Source of the DNA: CAZMZW01 sp963802275
GTDB taxonomy: Bacteria > Chloroflexota > Anaerolineae > Anaerolineales > Anaerolineaceae
Assembly (NCBI GenBank): GCA_963802275.1
Contig: CAWDIB010000004.1
Location: 744,001-808,000 of the forward strand
Direction: 5' to 3'
DNA: 64,000 nt
Shown here: piece after piece, positions 34,777 through 43,889 of the stretch
Numbering within the stretch: position 1 is the stretch's first letter
Layout of the letters: every line of letters starts with the position of its first letter
Notes under the pieces: model-generated
Seen by the model: the letters and a program-made list of their open reading frames with translations, nothing else
What the model was told of the DNA's origin: nothing
The model's database searches: none
Program-made: the position numbers and the translations under genes

Positions 34777-35245
34777 TAAAAATAGACAACCTGAAATCTA
34801 CCTTTCACGCTCCACAGAAATTGATTTTAAGATTCTGCCTGAAGCCCTGGAAATGATACCTTGGGGTTTGAATAATGAGATCGCTTCGTCACTTCGCTCC
34901 CCGCGAATTTATAAACAGAAGTGGCAATTCTGGAAGAGATGAAGAAGAATGGTCACCCTGGAAACCCTTTATGATTGCTAAAGTGACCTAATATCTTTCC
35001 ATAAGTTTTGAATTGCTGCTTTCCAGGCAAAATGATGAGATCGCTTCGTCGCTTCGCTCCTCGCGAATTCTTAATTGATGTGGCAATACAAGAAGAAACT
35101 TGAATATTTTAACTTACTAGAACTTCCAGAGGTTACTTAGCGAAGGGTTACCATTTTTTAGCAGCAAGATGATGGACAAAATGATTCTCCTCTATAATTA
35201 ATGACAAGATCCAAAATCCATTTTATTAAAGGAATCACTGTCATC
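34777..35245. other. gap with repeats and echoes of the upstream gene's 3' end
   Basis: GATCGCTTCG copies at 34877-34910 and 35036-35070 are each followed within about 15 bases by a relative of the upstream gene's 3' end: AAGTGGCAATTCTGGAAG at about 34920-34937 (exact) and GTGGCAATACAAGAAGA at about 35081 (diverged). No gene. Confidence 0.6.
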
Positions 35246-35743
35246 ATGGAAAATTTTATTAAGTCGATGTCCCTGTTGCTCTTGCCGCTGGCGATCATTA
35301 GTTGTTCCTTTGCGCCAGTCGCGCAGCCCACCCCACCGCCACCAGCGATGGAGACCGATACCCCCGCGCCAACCTTCACCCCGCTACCCAGCCCAACCAT
35401 CACCCCCACCAAGAACCCGATCGATTTTGACCTGACGGGAGATTGGTTCTTCTTGACAGCCAATGAATCAAAATCCACCAAGGGAACCTTAATTCAAAAG
35501 GGTGATGTGATAACAGGCTCGTTAAATACCATTGGAAATGATAAAGTCATAATCGAAGGGCGCATTAATCCAGTTACACTGGATATTACTGGGACTTGGT
35601 CATCCAGTGAGGGAAGGAAAGGCACTTTCACCCTGCGGCTGCACGGTTCAGCAAATGAACTGGTTGGAATGAATAATCTTAATCAAGCCATCTGCATTGC
35701 CAGGGAACAATCCGCTCTACCCAAGCGATGCGACTGGAAATAA
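35246..35743 (+). CDS. secreted lipoprotein, unidentified
   Basis: 165 residues from the ATG at 35246. The signal peptide ends in lipobox LAIISC, then a Pro/Thr-rich linker (PTFTPLPSPTITPTKNP) and a small beta-rich domain beginning FDLTGDWFFLTAN with a GTLIQKGDVITGSL strand pair, reminiscent of lipocalin-like folds that many bacterial lipoproteins carry. The family is not certain. It is followed by a two-way terminator. Confidence 0.6.
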   Translation: MENFIKSMSLLLLPLAIISCSFAPVAQPTPPPPAMETDTPAPTFTPLPSPTITPTKNPIDFDLTGDWFFLTANESKSTKGTLIQKGDVITGSLNTIGNDKVIIEGRINPVTLDITGTWSSSEGRKGTFTLRLHGSANELVGMNNLNQAICIAREQSALPKRCDWK

Positions 35744-35767
35744 AAGGTACCAGAAAAATAAGATTAA

Positions 35768-35797
35768 AAATCAGCCGCCATATAGGCGGCTGATTTT
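35768..35797. terminator. bidirectional terminator
   Basis: AAATCAGCCGCC, loop ATAT, AGGCGGCTGATTTT. It has A and T runs on either side and lies between convergent genes. Confidence 0.85.
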
Positions 35798-35813
35798 GTG
35801 TATATGCAAATGA

Positions 35814-37892
35814 CTATTTGAATAGATGGATGGCAGCAATGACGGGGGCAAACAAGGAAGAGACCAGCGACATGACCGTGATGAGAGTATTTAATGAAGG
35901 ACCGGCTGTATCCTTGAAGGGGTCGCCAACAGTGTCACCGACCACACTGGCTTTGTGTGCGTCCGAGCCAGGACCACCAAACTCTCCGGACTCAATCAGC
36001 TTCTTGGCATTGTCCCATAGTCCACCGGCATTGGCCATAAGCAGGGCAAAAATGACGCCGGTGAAAATGCTTCCACCGAGGAAACCGCCCAGCGCATTGG
36101 GGCCAAGCACGAAACCCACCAGCAGGGGCAGCACCACGGCCAGCAGAGCCGGCAAGATGAGCGAGGAGAGCGCGCCCTGGGCGGCCAACGCGACACAGGT
36201 GTTGTAATCCGGCAGTTCCTTGCCGGCCAGGATTCCCGGCCGTTCGCGGAACTGGCGGCGGATCTCATCGATCATGTCAAAGGCGTTATGGGTGACCGAA
36301 AGCATGGTGAGGGCGCTGAAGAGCGGCGGGGTCATCGCCCCCAACAACACCCCGGCAATCACCAGCGGATCGCGCAGGCTGATATCCAGAGCCATGCCGC
36401 GCGCCTCCACCACCTCGGCATAAGCGGCAAACAGCGCCAACACGGTCATGGCAGCGGCGCTGATGGCAAAACCCTTGGTGATAGCCTTGGCGGTGTTGCC
36501 GGCTGAATCCAGCACATCCGCACGTTCGATGACCTCATGCGACATGCCCGCCATCTCGGCAATGCCGCGTGCGTTGTCTACGATGGGGCCATAGGCATCC
36601 GCCGAGACGATCATGCCGCTGACCGCCAGCATGCCCACGGCACTGATACCGATGCCATAAACACCGGAAATGACCCCCGAAGCTTCCGCCAGGAAATACG
36701 AGACCAGGGTGGCCACCACCACCGCCAGCACCGGTGGAACGATGCTGACCAGTCCGTAACTGAAGCCGGTGATGATGGTCATGGCGGCACCAGAACCGGA
36801 GATCTTGGCCGTCAGACGCACCGGCTTTTTATCATCCGAGGTGAAATAATCCGAGGTAAAACCGACGACAATACCGGTCACCAGTCCGACGAGGGTGGAC
36901 CACAGGATGGAAAGGTCATATCCGCCGAGCAGCACCAGCGGCACCACAAAAGCAGCAAAAAGGATGCAGGTGATGATGGTGCCTCGGTTGAGGGCGGCAC
37001 CAGGGTCGCCATCTTTGCCCACGCGTACAAATTGGATACCCAGCAGAGAGGCAGCAATGCCCAGTGCGCAGAGGATAAGGGGGAAGACGATGTAACGGTC
37101 CTGGGCCGCTGAGGAAAAGGACATGCCCAACAGCATCACCGCCACAGCACTGGCCACATAACTGTCGAAGATGTCGGCGCCCATGCCAGCCACATCGCCC
37201 ACGTTGTCGCCGACGTTATCAGCCACCACGGCCGGGTTGCGCGGGTCGTCCTCGGGGATGCCGACCTCCACCTTACCCACCAGGTCAGCGGCGATATCGG
37301 CCGTTTTGGTATAGATGCCGCCGCCGGCTTTGGCCAGCAGCGCCAGGGTGGAGGCGCCAAAGCTGAAGCCCAGCACCACCTCGGGATTGCGCGTCCACAG
37401 ATAAATGACACTCATGCCGATGATGGCCACCCCCACCATGGCCAGCCCCATCACCGAACCGGCATAGAATGCCACGCGGAAAGCCTTGTTGATGGACTGG
37501 CTGGCAGCCGTGGCGCTGCGTACATTGGCTTCCACCGCCACGCTCATACCCATATAACCCGCCAGCGCCGAACAAAGCGCGCCGGCGATAAAAGCCAGGG
37601 CCACTTCCAACCCCACGATGGGGTTAATCTGCGCCTCACCCGGACCAGCCCTGCCCGGTTGAAAGCTGAACACCAGGGCGATGATGATGGCGATGACCAC
37701 CGCCACCATGCCCAGGGCTGTGTAAAGCTTTTTTAGGTAAGAGGATGATCCCTCGCGGATCCAGCGCGCGACTTCACGGGCGCGCTCGCTGCCCGCATTC
37801 TGCCGCTTAACCCAGAAAAATAAATAAATGGCAACTCCCAATGATAACACCCCCGCCAGCATTGCAATGATTAACCACCATATTGTTGACAT
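35814..37892 (-). CDS. hppA: membrane H+-translocating pyrophosphatase (K+-independent type)
   Basis: A 692-residue integral membrane pump that uses pyrophosphate hydrolysis to export protons. The active-site run ADLVGKVEVGIPEDDPRNPA and the following NVGDNVGDVAGMGADIFDSY are conserved, as is the late SEFGGPGSDAHKASVVGDTVGDPFKDT-type region (seen as GGPGSDAHKASVVGDTVG). In DSAGNTAKAITKGFAI the key position is Lys, as in the K+-independent class; K+-dependent enzymes have Ala there. AAGGAG lies 6 bases before the ATG. No partner gene nearby. It would save energy in an anaerobe by coupling PPi to ion gradients. Confidence 0.95.
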   Translation of the reverse strand: MSTIWWLIIAMLAGVLSLGVAIYLFFWVKRQNAGSERAREVARWIREGSSSYLKKLYTALGMVAVVIAIIIALVFSFQPGRAGPGEAQINPIVGLEVALAFIAGALCSALAGYMGMSVAVEANVRSATAASQSINKAFRVAFYAGSVMGLAMVGVAIIGMSVIYLWTRNPEVVLGFSFGASTLALLAKAGGGIYTKTADIAADLVGKVEVGIPEDDPRNPAVVADNVGDNVGDVAGMGADIFDSYVASAVAVMLLGMSFSSAAQDRYIVFPLILCALGIAASLLGIQFVRVGKDGDPGAALNRGTIITCILFAAFVVPLVLLGGYDLSILWSTLVGLVTGIVVGFTSDYFTSDDKKPVRLTAKISGSGAAMTIITGFSYGLVSIVPPVLAVVVATLVSYFLAEASGVISGVYGIGISAVGMLAVSGMIVSADAYGPIVDNARGIAEMAGMSHEVIERADVLDSAGNTAKAITKGFAISAAAMTVLALFAAYAEVVEARGMALDISLRDPLVIAGVLLGAMTPPLFSALTMLSVTHNAFDMIDEIRRQFRERPGILAGKELPDYNTCVALAAQGALSSLILPALLAVVLPLLVGFVLGPNALGGFLGGSIFTGVIFALLMANAGGLWDNAKKLIESGEFGGPGSDAHKASVVGDTVGDPFKDTAGPSLNTLITVMSLVSSLFAPVIAAIHLFK

Positions 37893-37936
37893 GCCCGTAC
37901 TCCTTATCCTGAAAAATGCACAATTCGGAAAATTAT

Positions 37937-37968
37937 ACTCCCGCCGGATGGAATTCCCGGCGGGAGTT
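37937..37968. terminator. terminator-like hairpin
   Basis: ACTCCCGCCGG, loop ATGGAATT, CCCGGCGGGAGT. It lies downstream of the minus-strand hypothetical gene and upstream of hppA; the T run is weak. Confidence 0.55.
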
Positions 37969-37996
37969 TGGAATTATTAGGGAGGAGAATTTACTT

Positions 37997-38761
37997 TTAC
38001 ATTACCGCCGAGCGCCACCAATCGTATTGGGTCTTTTTCAGTTCCTCCCAGGGAGGCAAGGTATAAAAAAGCAGCTTTTCAGCGCTGCCGACATAGAGCC
38101 CATTCTGAATGGTGCGGTAGGGAATCACCTTTGACGGGAGGCGGTCAACCATTTTGGTATGAATGGACTTGCCGCGCAGCTCCAGCAGGCAGTTGCGCAG
38201 GTGGTCGATGTTCTCATAAGGCAGGTCGCAGATATCCCCGTTTTGCGGGTCTTTGGCCAGCTCACCCAGGCGCAGTTCCGCAAAGCAGATGGCGGGCAGT
38301 TTGACCAAGCTGGTCGGATTGCGCACGATCAAGTCGTAAAATGCCTGCGGAGCGAGGGCGCTGGCTACCATTGGTATTACTGGGGCGATCTCGCGATACA
38401 GGTGCAACCCCTCGACTTCCTTGGGCAGTTCGCGGCTTTTATCAATTCCCAGAGTTCGTCCATCCTGGGTTACCAGGTACAATTTGCCCAACGAGGAAAG
38501 CGGCACATTCTCCAGCACACGATAGACAGATAGGTAAATGGAGCGCTTGGGAGAACCGTCCTCGTGCGGCACACAGCGTTTGACGGCTTCCTCGGTACGG
38601 AAATAGCTGCTTTTGAATTTTGGGTCCACCTCGAAAAAGATGGCCTGCCCACGGGATTTCTTCTTTGACCCCACCGCGTAATAATTGCCGAACTCCTCCG
38701 GCTCGAGCATGGAAGCAATCAGCGCTTCAGGGATCAACGACAGGTAAAAATGGATGGTCAT
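37997..38761 (-). CDS. unidentified conserved-looking protein
   Basis: 254 residues with no signal peptide or membrane segment. It opens MTIHFYLSLIPEALIASMLEPEEFGNY-like and includes GQAIFFEVDPKF, RSIYLSVYRVLENVP, YLVTQDGRTLGI and a C-terminal YDWWRSAVM. Mixed alpha/beta composition and good codon-like structure argue that it is real. No domain is recognised and no partner gene is adjacent, so no function is offered. Confidence 0.6.
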   Translation of the reverse strand: MTIHFYLSLIPEALIASMLEPEEFGNYYAVGSKKKSRGQAIFFEVDPKFKSSYFRTEEAVKRCVPHEDGSPKRSIYLSVYRVLENVPLSSLGKLYLVTQDGRTLGIDKSRELPKEVEGLHLYREIAPVIPMVASALAPQAFYDLIVRNPTSLVKLPAICFAELRLGELAKDPQNGDICDLPYENIDHLRNCLLELRGKSIHTKMVDRLPSKVIPYRTIQNGLYVGSAEKLLFYTLPPWEELKKTQYDWWRSAVM

Positions 38762-38967
38762 GAATGGCTCCTTTGTGTTTTATCGGTCTCGATCTGAAAG
38801 CTCCCTTTCATTATATATCGCCTGGTGGATGAATCAAACAAAATCTTTACGATGCATATTTGGATGAGGGGATTCCGAAAAAAAAATTCCAGGCATGACC
38901 ATCATTTTAAACATTTATTTTTATAAAGGTATAAAATACCCCATCAATTCGCAGCGAATTTTTTTAT

Positions 38968-40074
38968 ATGTCCAATCGACGCATTGTCATCAAAATCGGC
39001 ACCTCCACCCTCACCAGCGGGACGCAAGGACTGGATGAAAGGCGGATGGCTGAAATCGCGCGCCAGATGGCAGTCCTGATGAAAGCCGGGGAACGGCTCA
39101 TTCTGGTCAGCTCGGGCGCCATCGCCGCCGGACGTGAGCTGCTCGGCCAGCCCGACATGCCGGATGGCATCCCTGCCAAGCAAATGCTGGCCGCCGTCGG
39201 CCAGCCAGAGTTGATGAAACGGTATGAATCGGTGTTCGGCGCGCATGGGATCAAAGTGGCGCAACTGCTGCTGACACGCGAAGACATCAGCCAGCGCAGC
39301 CGCTACCTGAACGCGCGCAACACACTCGAGCTGCTGCTGACGCATGGCATCCTGCCGGTCATTAATGAGAACGACTCGGTGGCGGTAGACGAAATCCGCA
39401 TTGGCGATAACGACAACCTGTCCGCCCTGGTGGCAAACCTGGTGGAGGCCGACCTGCTCATCCTACTCACCGACCAGCCCGGACTTTATACAGCCAACCC
39501 GCGCCAAACCCCGCAGGCACAACTGATCCGCGAAATTACCAATGCGAAAATCCCGCCAGAGGTCTGGCAGGCTGCCGGAGGCAGCGCTGAAGGGCTTGGC
39601 ACCGGCGGTATGTTCACCAAGCTGCAGGCAGCCGAGGTGGCACGCCGTTCCGGAACGGCGGTGGTGATCGCCGCGGGCAGCGAAGAGGACGTGCTCCTGC
39701 GATTGGCAGCCGGGGAAAAGATCGGTACTTTCATTTCACCCCTCGTTGACCAGATGGAAAGCCGCAAGCGTTTCCTGCTGGCCAGCGTGGTTCGAAATGC
39801 CGGCATCACCATTGACCAGGGCGCACTGAAGGCGCTGCGTCGCGGGGCATCCCTGCTGCCGGCCGGTGTGCGCGAAGTGAAAGGAAGATTTAAGCAGGGC
39901 GACTGCGTTGCATTATTGTTACCTGATGGCAGCCGCTGCGCGCTGGGGCTGGTAAACTACTCTGCGCGCGAGGTGGATGCGCTCAAAGGCTGCCGAACCA
40001 GTGAGATCGAGCAGCGGCTGGGATATTCCTCTGCTGAGGAAATCGTGCATCACAATCACATGGTGCTCACTTAA
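38968..40074 (+). CDS. proB: glutamate 5-kinase
   Basis: 368 residues: an amino-acid kinase domain (IVIKIGTSTLTSG, LVSSGAIAAGRELL, INENDSVAVDEI, FGDNDNLSALVA-like IGDNDNLSALVANL) followed by a C-terminal PUA domain (from about 280, GALKALRRGASLLPAGV). It phosphorylates glutamate in the first step of proline synthesis. The 11-base gap to proA marks an operon. No Shine-Dalgarno is seen before the ATG; a TATAAA lies about 35 bases upstream. Confidence 0.96.
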   Translation: MSNRRIVIKIGTSTLTSGTQGLDERRMAEIARQMAVLMKAGERLILVSSGAIAAGRELLGQPDMPDGIPAKQMLAAVGQPELMKRYESVFGAHGIKVAQLLLTREDISQRSRYLNARNTLELLLTHGILPVINENDSVAVDEIRIGDNDNLSALVANLVEADLLILLTDQPGLYTANPRQTPQAQLIREITNAKIPPEVWQAAGGSAEGLGTGGMFTKLQAAEVARRSGTAVVIAAGSEEDVLLRLAAGEKIGTFISPLVDQMESRKRFLLASVVRNAGITIDQGALKALRRGASLLPAGVREVKGRFKQGDCVALLLPDGSRCALGLVNYSAREVDALKGCRTSEIEQRLGYSSAEEIVHHNHMVLT

Positions 40075-40085
40075 AGGAATACTAA

Positions 40086-41348
40086 ATGAAATCCGTACCC
40101 ACTATCTGTCAGGATGCCCGCTTTGCTTCCAAAAAACTGGCCAGCCTGCCAAGCACACAGAAGAACGATGCCCTGCAGCGGTTATCCAAGTGGCTGGTCG
40201 AGCAGCAGGATTCCCTATTGGAAGCCAACCAGAAAGACGTGGCTCTGGCCCGGCAGCAAGGTCTGGCTGCGCCATTGCTTGACCGACTGACGCTCACGCC
40301 GGCGAGAATCGTTTCCATGGCAGCGGACGTGCTGAATGTGGCCGGACTGCCGGACCCGGTGGGAGAGGTGTTTGAACAAGACACGCTGCCCAACGGGTTG
40401 CGCGTGCACAAGCAGCGCGTACCGCTGGGCGTGCTGGCGGTCATTTACGAATCGCGCCCCAACGTGACCGTGGATGTAGCCTGCCTGGCACTGAAGAGCG
40501 GTAACGCGGTCATCCTGCGCGGCGGCAGCGAGACGCTGCATACCAATATTGCACTGGTCACCGGCATCCATACCGCACTGGGCAAAGCAGGCATTCCATT
40601 GGAAGCGGTGGAATTCATGGATGACCCTGACCGCGAACGGGTTCTGGAATTATTCAAGATGTATGAGTATGTGGATCTTCTCATCCCGCGCGGCGGGGCT
40701 GCCTTGCACCGCTTCTGCCGCGAAAATTCCACCATCCCGGTAATCACCGGCGGGATGGGCATCTGCCACCTGTTCGTGGATGAATCCGCCGACCTCAACC
40801 GCTCGCTGCAGGTGATCGCCAATGCCAAGCTGCAGCAGCCGACCGTGTGCAACGCGCTGGACACCCTGCTGGTGCACAAGGCCGTCGCCAAGCAATTCAT
40901 CCCACTGGTCATTGAGAGCCTCTCCCAGAAAGGGGTCACTTTCCGCGTGGAGGCAGCCACCCTGCAGGAACTTGGCATGCACCCAACGGAACTAGTGCAC
41001 ATCTCCAGGGTAGAAGATTTCGACACCGAGTGGCTGTCGCTGGTGCTTGGCATCCGCGCCGTTGATGGCGTTGAGCAGGCGATTGAGCACATCCAGCTGC
41101 ACTCCAGCGGACATTCGGATGGCATCCTGACCCAGAATGATGCCAATGCAGATAAGTTTGTAAAGGCAGTGGATTCTGCAGCAGTATATGTCAATGCCAG
41201 CACCCGTTTCACCGACGGAGGGCAGTTCGGCTTGGGGGCGGAAGTGGCCATCTCCACCCAGCGGGTGCATGCGCGCGGACCGATGGGGTTGCGCGAACTG
41301 ACGACTTACAAGTGGGTAATCCAGGGGGATTATCAAGTAAGAGCATGA
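40086..41348 (+). CDS. proA: glutamate-5-semialdehyde dehydrogenase (gamma-glutamyl phosphate reductase)
   Basis: 420 residues of the aldehyde-dehydrogenase superfamily. PLGVLAVIYESRPNVTVDVA, GNAVILRGGSE, the catalytic-Cys region QQPTVCNALDTLLVHK and NASTRFTDGGQFGLGAEVAIST are conserved. It reduces glutamyl 5-phosphate with NADPH; the product cyclises to pyrroline-5-carboxylate. AAAGGA lies 7 bases before the ATG. Second gene of the proBA operon; no proC is in the window. Confidence 0.97.
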   Translation: MKSVPTICQDARFASKKLASLPSTQKNDALQRLSKWLVEQQDSLLEANQKDVALARQQGLAAPLLDRLTLTPARIVSMAADVLNVAGLPDPVGEVFEQDTLPNGLRVHKQRVPLGVLAVIYESRPNVTVDVACLALKSGNAVILRGGSETLHTNIALVTGIHTALGKAGIPLEAVEFMDDPDRERVLELFKMYEYVDLLIPRGGAALHRFCRENSTIPVITGGMGICHLFVDESADLNRSLQVIANAKLQQPTVCNALDTLLVHKAVAKQFIPLVIESLSQKGVTFRVEAATLQELGMHPTELVHISRVEDFDTEWLSLVLGIRAVDGVEQAIEHIQLHSSGHSDGILTQNDANADKFVKAVDSAAVYVNASTRFTDGGQFGLGAEVAISTQRVHARGPMGLRELTTYKWVIQGDYQVRA

Positions 41349-41391
41349 CCGGGCAAGAACATGCATAGTGGCTCAGGATAAAAAACCACGT

Positions 41392-41480
41392 CGGCTTGCC
41401 CTGCACCTGATAATCTTGATGACGCTCAGCGCTGGTACTTGCGCACCCTGCCCCTGCAGGGTGCTTCGGACAACCGCCTC
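41392..41480. repeat. double-hairpin palindromic repeat, copy F (partly decayed)
   Basis: The second hairpin is perfect: GCACCCTGC-CCCT-GCAGGGTGC (41444-41465), with the usual flanks TGCCCTGCAC before and TTCGG after. The first hairpin is decayed. Confidence 0.65.
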
Positions 41481-41884
41481 GCGGATTCTTTGGGGGATTG
41501 GCAGAAGCAGTAAAGAGCAAAAGCCACGTATATGCAAACGAATTAACCGAAATCCCTCTAAAACACCCACCAGATCCTTTGCTGATCTCAAGACGGGCAA
41601 AGAGCGCCTGTCTATGACCCCTTTTAAAATGAAACGGGGACTGTAGTTTTTTCTAGAATTTAACTGATTGCAGAGGAGGCAAGTATCGTAATCACTGGGA
41701 AGAGGCTGGCTTTGCCAATTAATAAACAAAAAGTACCTGGTTCCAGATCATGAGATTGCCACGCCCCGCCACGAACGCGGGGCTCGCAAATACGGTAGTG
41801 GAAGCGCCGAAAAGCCGGTGCAACCAGACCAGTAAAACCACGTAATATGTCATAAAATCAATGTGTAATTAATAATATTGCCTA

Positions 41885-41914
41885 TTGACAATACTGTGTT
41901 TTATACAGTATAAT
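41885..41914 (+). promoter_or_regulatory. sigma-70 promoter overlapped by a palindrome, before padR
   Basis: TTGACA (41885-41890), an 18-base spacer and TATAAT (41909-41914): both boxes match consensus. The palindrome ATACTGT-N7-ACAGTAT (41891-41911) fills the spacer and enters the -10 box, a classic place for an autorepressor site. Confidence 0.82.
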
Positions 41915-41948
41915 AAGGGCGAAAGGATGAGAAATATGGAGAAATATT

Positions 41949-42296
41949 ATGGATAAAACAGTGTCGGAATCAGTCGAAAGGATCAGGCAGGAAATGTACC
42001 GCGGCATCACCGTGGTGGCAGTCATGAGCCGCCTGCGCCAGCACCAGTACGGCTACGCCCTGCTGAAGGGTCTCAACGATGCCAGCTTTGACATCGGGCA
42101 GGACACGCTCTACCCCCTGCTGCGCCGGTTGGAGGAGCAGGGACTGCTGGACAGTGAATGGCGCATGGACGACCCCCGCCCGCGGCGCTATTACCGCCTG
42201 AACCCCAAAGGCCTGGAGGTGTTCAACGCCCTCAAGGCAGAATGGCAAAAAATCGAAAAAAATACAAGGAGAATAATCGATGAAACTATCAAATAA
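41949..42296 (+). CDS. PadR-family transcriptional regulator
   Basis: 115 residues, the size of the short PadR class. A winged helix is visible: YGYALLKGLN, TLYPLLRRLEEQGLLDSEWR and RPRRYYRLNPKGLEVFNAL (the wing). GGAG lies 7 bases before the ATG at 41949. Its promoter carries a perfect 7+7 palindrome, so autorepression is likely. The last 17 bases overlap the next gene, the usual coupling of PadR regulators with a HAAS/permease-prefix membrane protein. Confidence 0.92.
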   Translation: MDKTVSESVERIRQEMYRGITVVAVMSRLRQHQYGYALLKGLNDASFDIGQDTLYPLLRRLEEQGLLDSEWRMDDPRPRRYYRLNPKGLEVFNALKAEWQKIEKNTRRIIDETIK

Positions 42297-43308
42297 AGCC
42301 CAAGTTGTGTTGGAGCGCTACCTGCTGGGAGTGAAGCGCAACCTGCCCGTCAAGAAGGGCAAGGATATAACCGAAGAAGTCCGCTCGTACCTGCTGGACA
42401 GCCTGGAAGAGCAGTATCCCAAAACGGCACAGATCAGCGAAAAGCAGCTGCTGAACGTGCTGGAAAAACACGGGTCGCCGCGCAAGCTGGCTGCACAGTA
42501 CAGCCCGCGCCAGTACCTGATCGGGCCGCGCTTTTTCAGCGTTTACCTGCTGGTGCTCAAGATCGTTGTGCCGGTGGTGGTGGGCGCGCTGACGCTGGCG
42601 CTGGTGATCGGCGCCCTGGCGGGCAACCCGATTGGCGGCAAATTCCCCGCCCTGGAATACCTGTCCACGTTGTGGAACGGAGCCTTCATGTCGGCCGCCT
42701 TCGTCACACTGGTATTTGCCATCATGGAACGGGTCAATGAAGGCAAGGACCTGGAAGAGCTGGCCGAGCTGGACAAGTTCGATGCCAAGGACCTGCCTGA
42801 ACTGGCTGAAACGGAAAGCCGCTTTTCAGCCGCCGGCAGTATTTTCGAGATCGTACTGGGCGTGCTTGGACTGGCCTTCTTCACTTACATCATCCGCACG
42901 GGGGGCATGATCCCCTTCGTCTCCAGCATGGGTGAAGCAGTGCAACAGGCGCGCGTGTTCCTGGATGGGTTCATGCGCTTCGTACCAGCCATGATGGTCT
43001 TCACCGGACTGGGCATCGCGCGCAATGCCACCCTGCTGGCACAGGGACGGCGCACAAGCCTGACCAACTGGTGGGAAGTGGTAACCGAAGCCGCCAGCGG
43101 CGTGGTGACCGTGCTGATGCTGGCTGCCTTCCCGCTCGTGACCACAGGTGGTTTTCAAAAATTCTTCACTGCCGCGGAATGGGACTTCGCCCGCATCGAT
43201 GCTGGCGTCAACCTGGGCTTGCGCATCATCCTCATCCTGGGCTTGATCGGCAGCGTGGTGGATATCATGCGCGCCACCATCCGCGAGGTCAGGCAGCCAG
43301 CCGGGTAG
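42280..43308 (+). CDS. membrane protein with N-terminal HAAS/permease-prefix-like domain
   Basis: 342 residues. The soluble start (about 1-80), with ITEEVRSYLLDSLEEQYP and LLNVLEKHGSPRKLAAQYSP, is the helical prefix domain found next to PadR genes. About six membrane helices follow, with a charged stretch KDLEELAELDKFDAKDLPEL between the second and third. The protein is probably the target or sensor partner of the PadR regulator, within the cytoplasmic membrane; the signal is unknown. A terminator follows at 43332. Confidence 0.8.
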   Translation: MKLSNKAQVVLERYLLGVKRNLPVKKGKDITEEVRSYLLDSLEEQYPKTAQISEKQLLNVLEKHGSPRKLAAQYSPRQYLIGPRFFSVYLLVLKIVVPVVVGALTLALVIGALAGNPIGGKFPALEYLSTLWNGAFMSAAFVTLVFAIMERVNEGKDLEELAELDKFDAKDLPELAETESRFSAAGSIFEIVLGVLGLAFFTYIIRTGGMIPFVSSMGEAVQQARVFLDGFMRFVPAMMVFTGLGIARNATLLAQGRRTSLTNWWEVVTEAASGVVTVLMLAAFPLVTTGGFQKFFTAAEWDFARIDAGVNLGLRIILILGLIGSVVDIMRATIREVRQPAG

Positions 43309-43331
43309 TAATGTCCAAATTCTTACAAAAC

Positions 43332-43358
43332 GGAGCAGGATTTTTCCTGCTCTTTTTA
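43332..43358 (+). terminator. Rho-independent terminator of the padR operon
   Basis: GAGCAGGA, loop TTTT, TCCTGCTC, then TTTTTATTT. Confidence 0.88.
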
Positions 43359-43391
43359 TTTAAACAAGAATATTAATTTTTTATCTTTGGA

Positions 43392-43856
43392 TTATTTGAT
43401 GGCTGCCTTCAAATCATCAATGATGGCTTGGATCTGCCGGCGGCGGGCAAAACTGTACCAGCTGACGCCACCGCTGGCAATCACCTGTGCACCCTTGGAC
43501 TCACACAACGTCCGCATGGCCGCCAGGGTCTGTTCACCGCCCCAAGCGCGCGGGAAAACCTGGGTGATGAAGCTGGCAACCTTTTTATTTTTCAAAGAAG
43601 TTATGTTTTCAATGAAAGCCTGCATGGGCGGTGCCATGCGTCCGCCGTGCACCGGGCAAGCCAGGATAAGCAGGTCATAGCCAGAGACGGAAGGAATGGA
43701 TTTCAATTCCGCCTTTTGCGCCCTGACCTGGTAAGACGCAGGTTCGAGATGGGTGGCAGTCACTGTATGGCCATCCTGCTCAAGAGCTTGTTTGAGACTA
43801 TTCGAAAGTGAAAGGGTATGGCGGGAAAGGGAATAAAAGACGATGCCGATTTTCAT
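43392..43856 (-). CDS. flavodoxin-like protein
   Basis: 154 residues with a flavodoxin fold: IGIVFYSLSRHTLSLSNSL is the phosphate-binding loop region, DLLILACPVHGGRMAPPM the second flavin contact and FITQVFPRAWGG the third. It is probably an FMN electron carrier or NAD(P)H-dependent reductase subunit. AGAGG lies upstream of the ATG. No redox partner is adjacent. The loop SLSRHTL differs from the classical T/S-x-T-G-x-T, so the flavin site may be unusual. Confidence 0.72.
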   Translation of the reverse strand: MKIGIVFYSLSRHTLSLSNSLKQALEQDGHTVTATHLEPASYQVRAQKAELKSIPSVSGYDLLILACPVHGGRMAPPMQAFIENITSLKNKKVASFITQVFPRAWGGEQTLAAMRTLCESKGAQVIASGGVSWYSFARRRQIQAIIDDLKAAIK

Positions 43857-43889
43857 TAAAACCTCTTATGTGGCTTGATTGTACCTTGC

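Larger units (their letters stand above)
41349..41948. other. gap with repeats and the PadR promoter
   Basis: Double-hairpin copy F (41392-41480), a CCACCAGATCCTTTGCT repeat (about 41560-41610, matching one near 2770) and an AGATTGCCACGCC-type repeat (about 41751-41795). The last 65 bases hold the PadR promoter and operator. No gene. Confidence 0.65.

Noticed and set aside
34598..34942. 114-codon frame ending QKWQFWKR
   Set aside because: It is out of frame with the zinc-binding gene and runs into repeats; the familiar ending comes from the duplicated 18-base segment.
36537..37112. 191-codon plus-strand frame
   Set aside because: Antisense to the pyrophosphatase gene; His/Asp-rich shadow.
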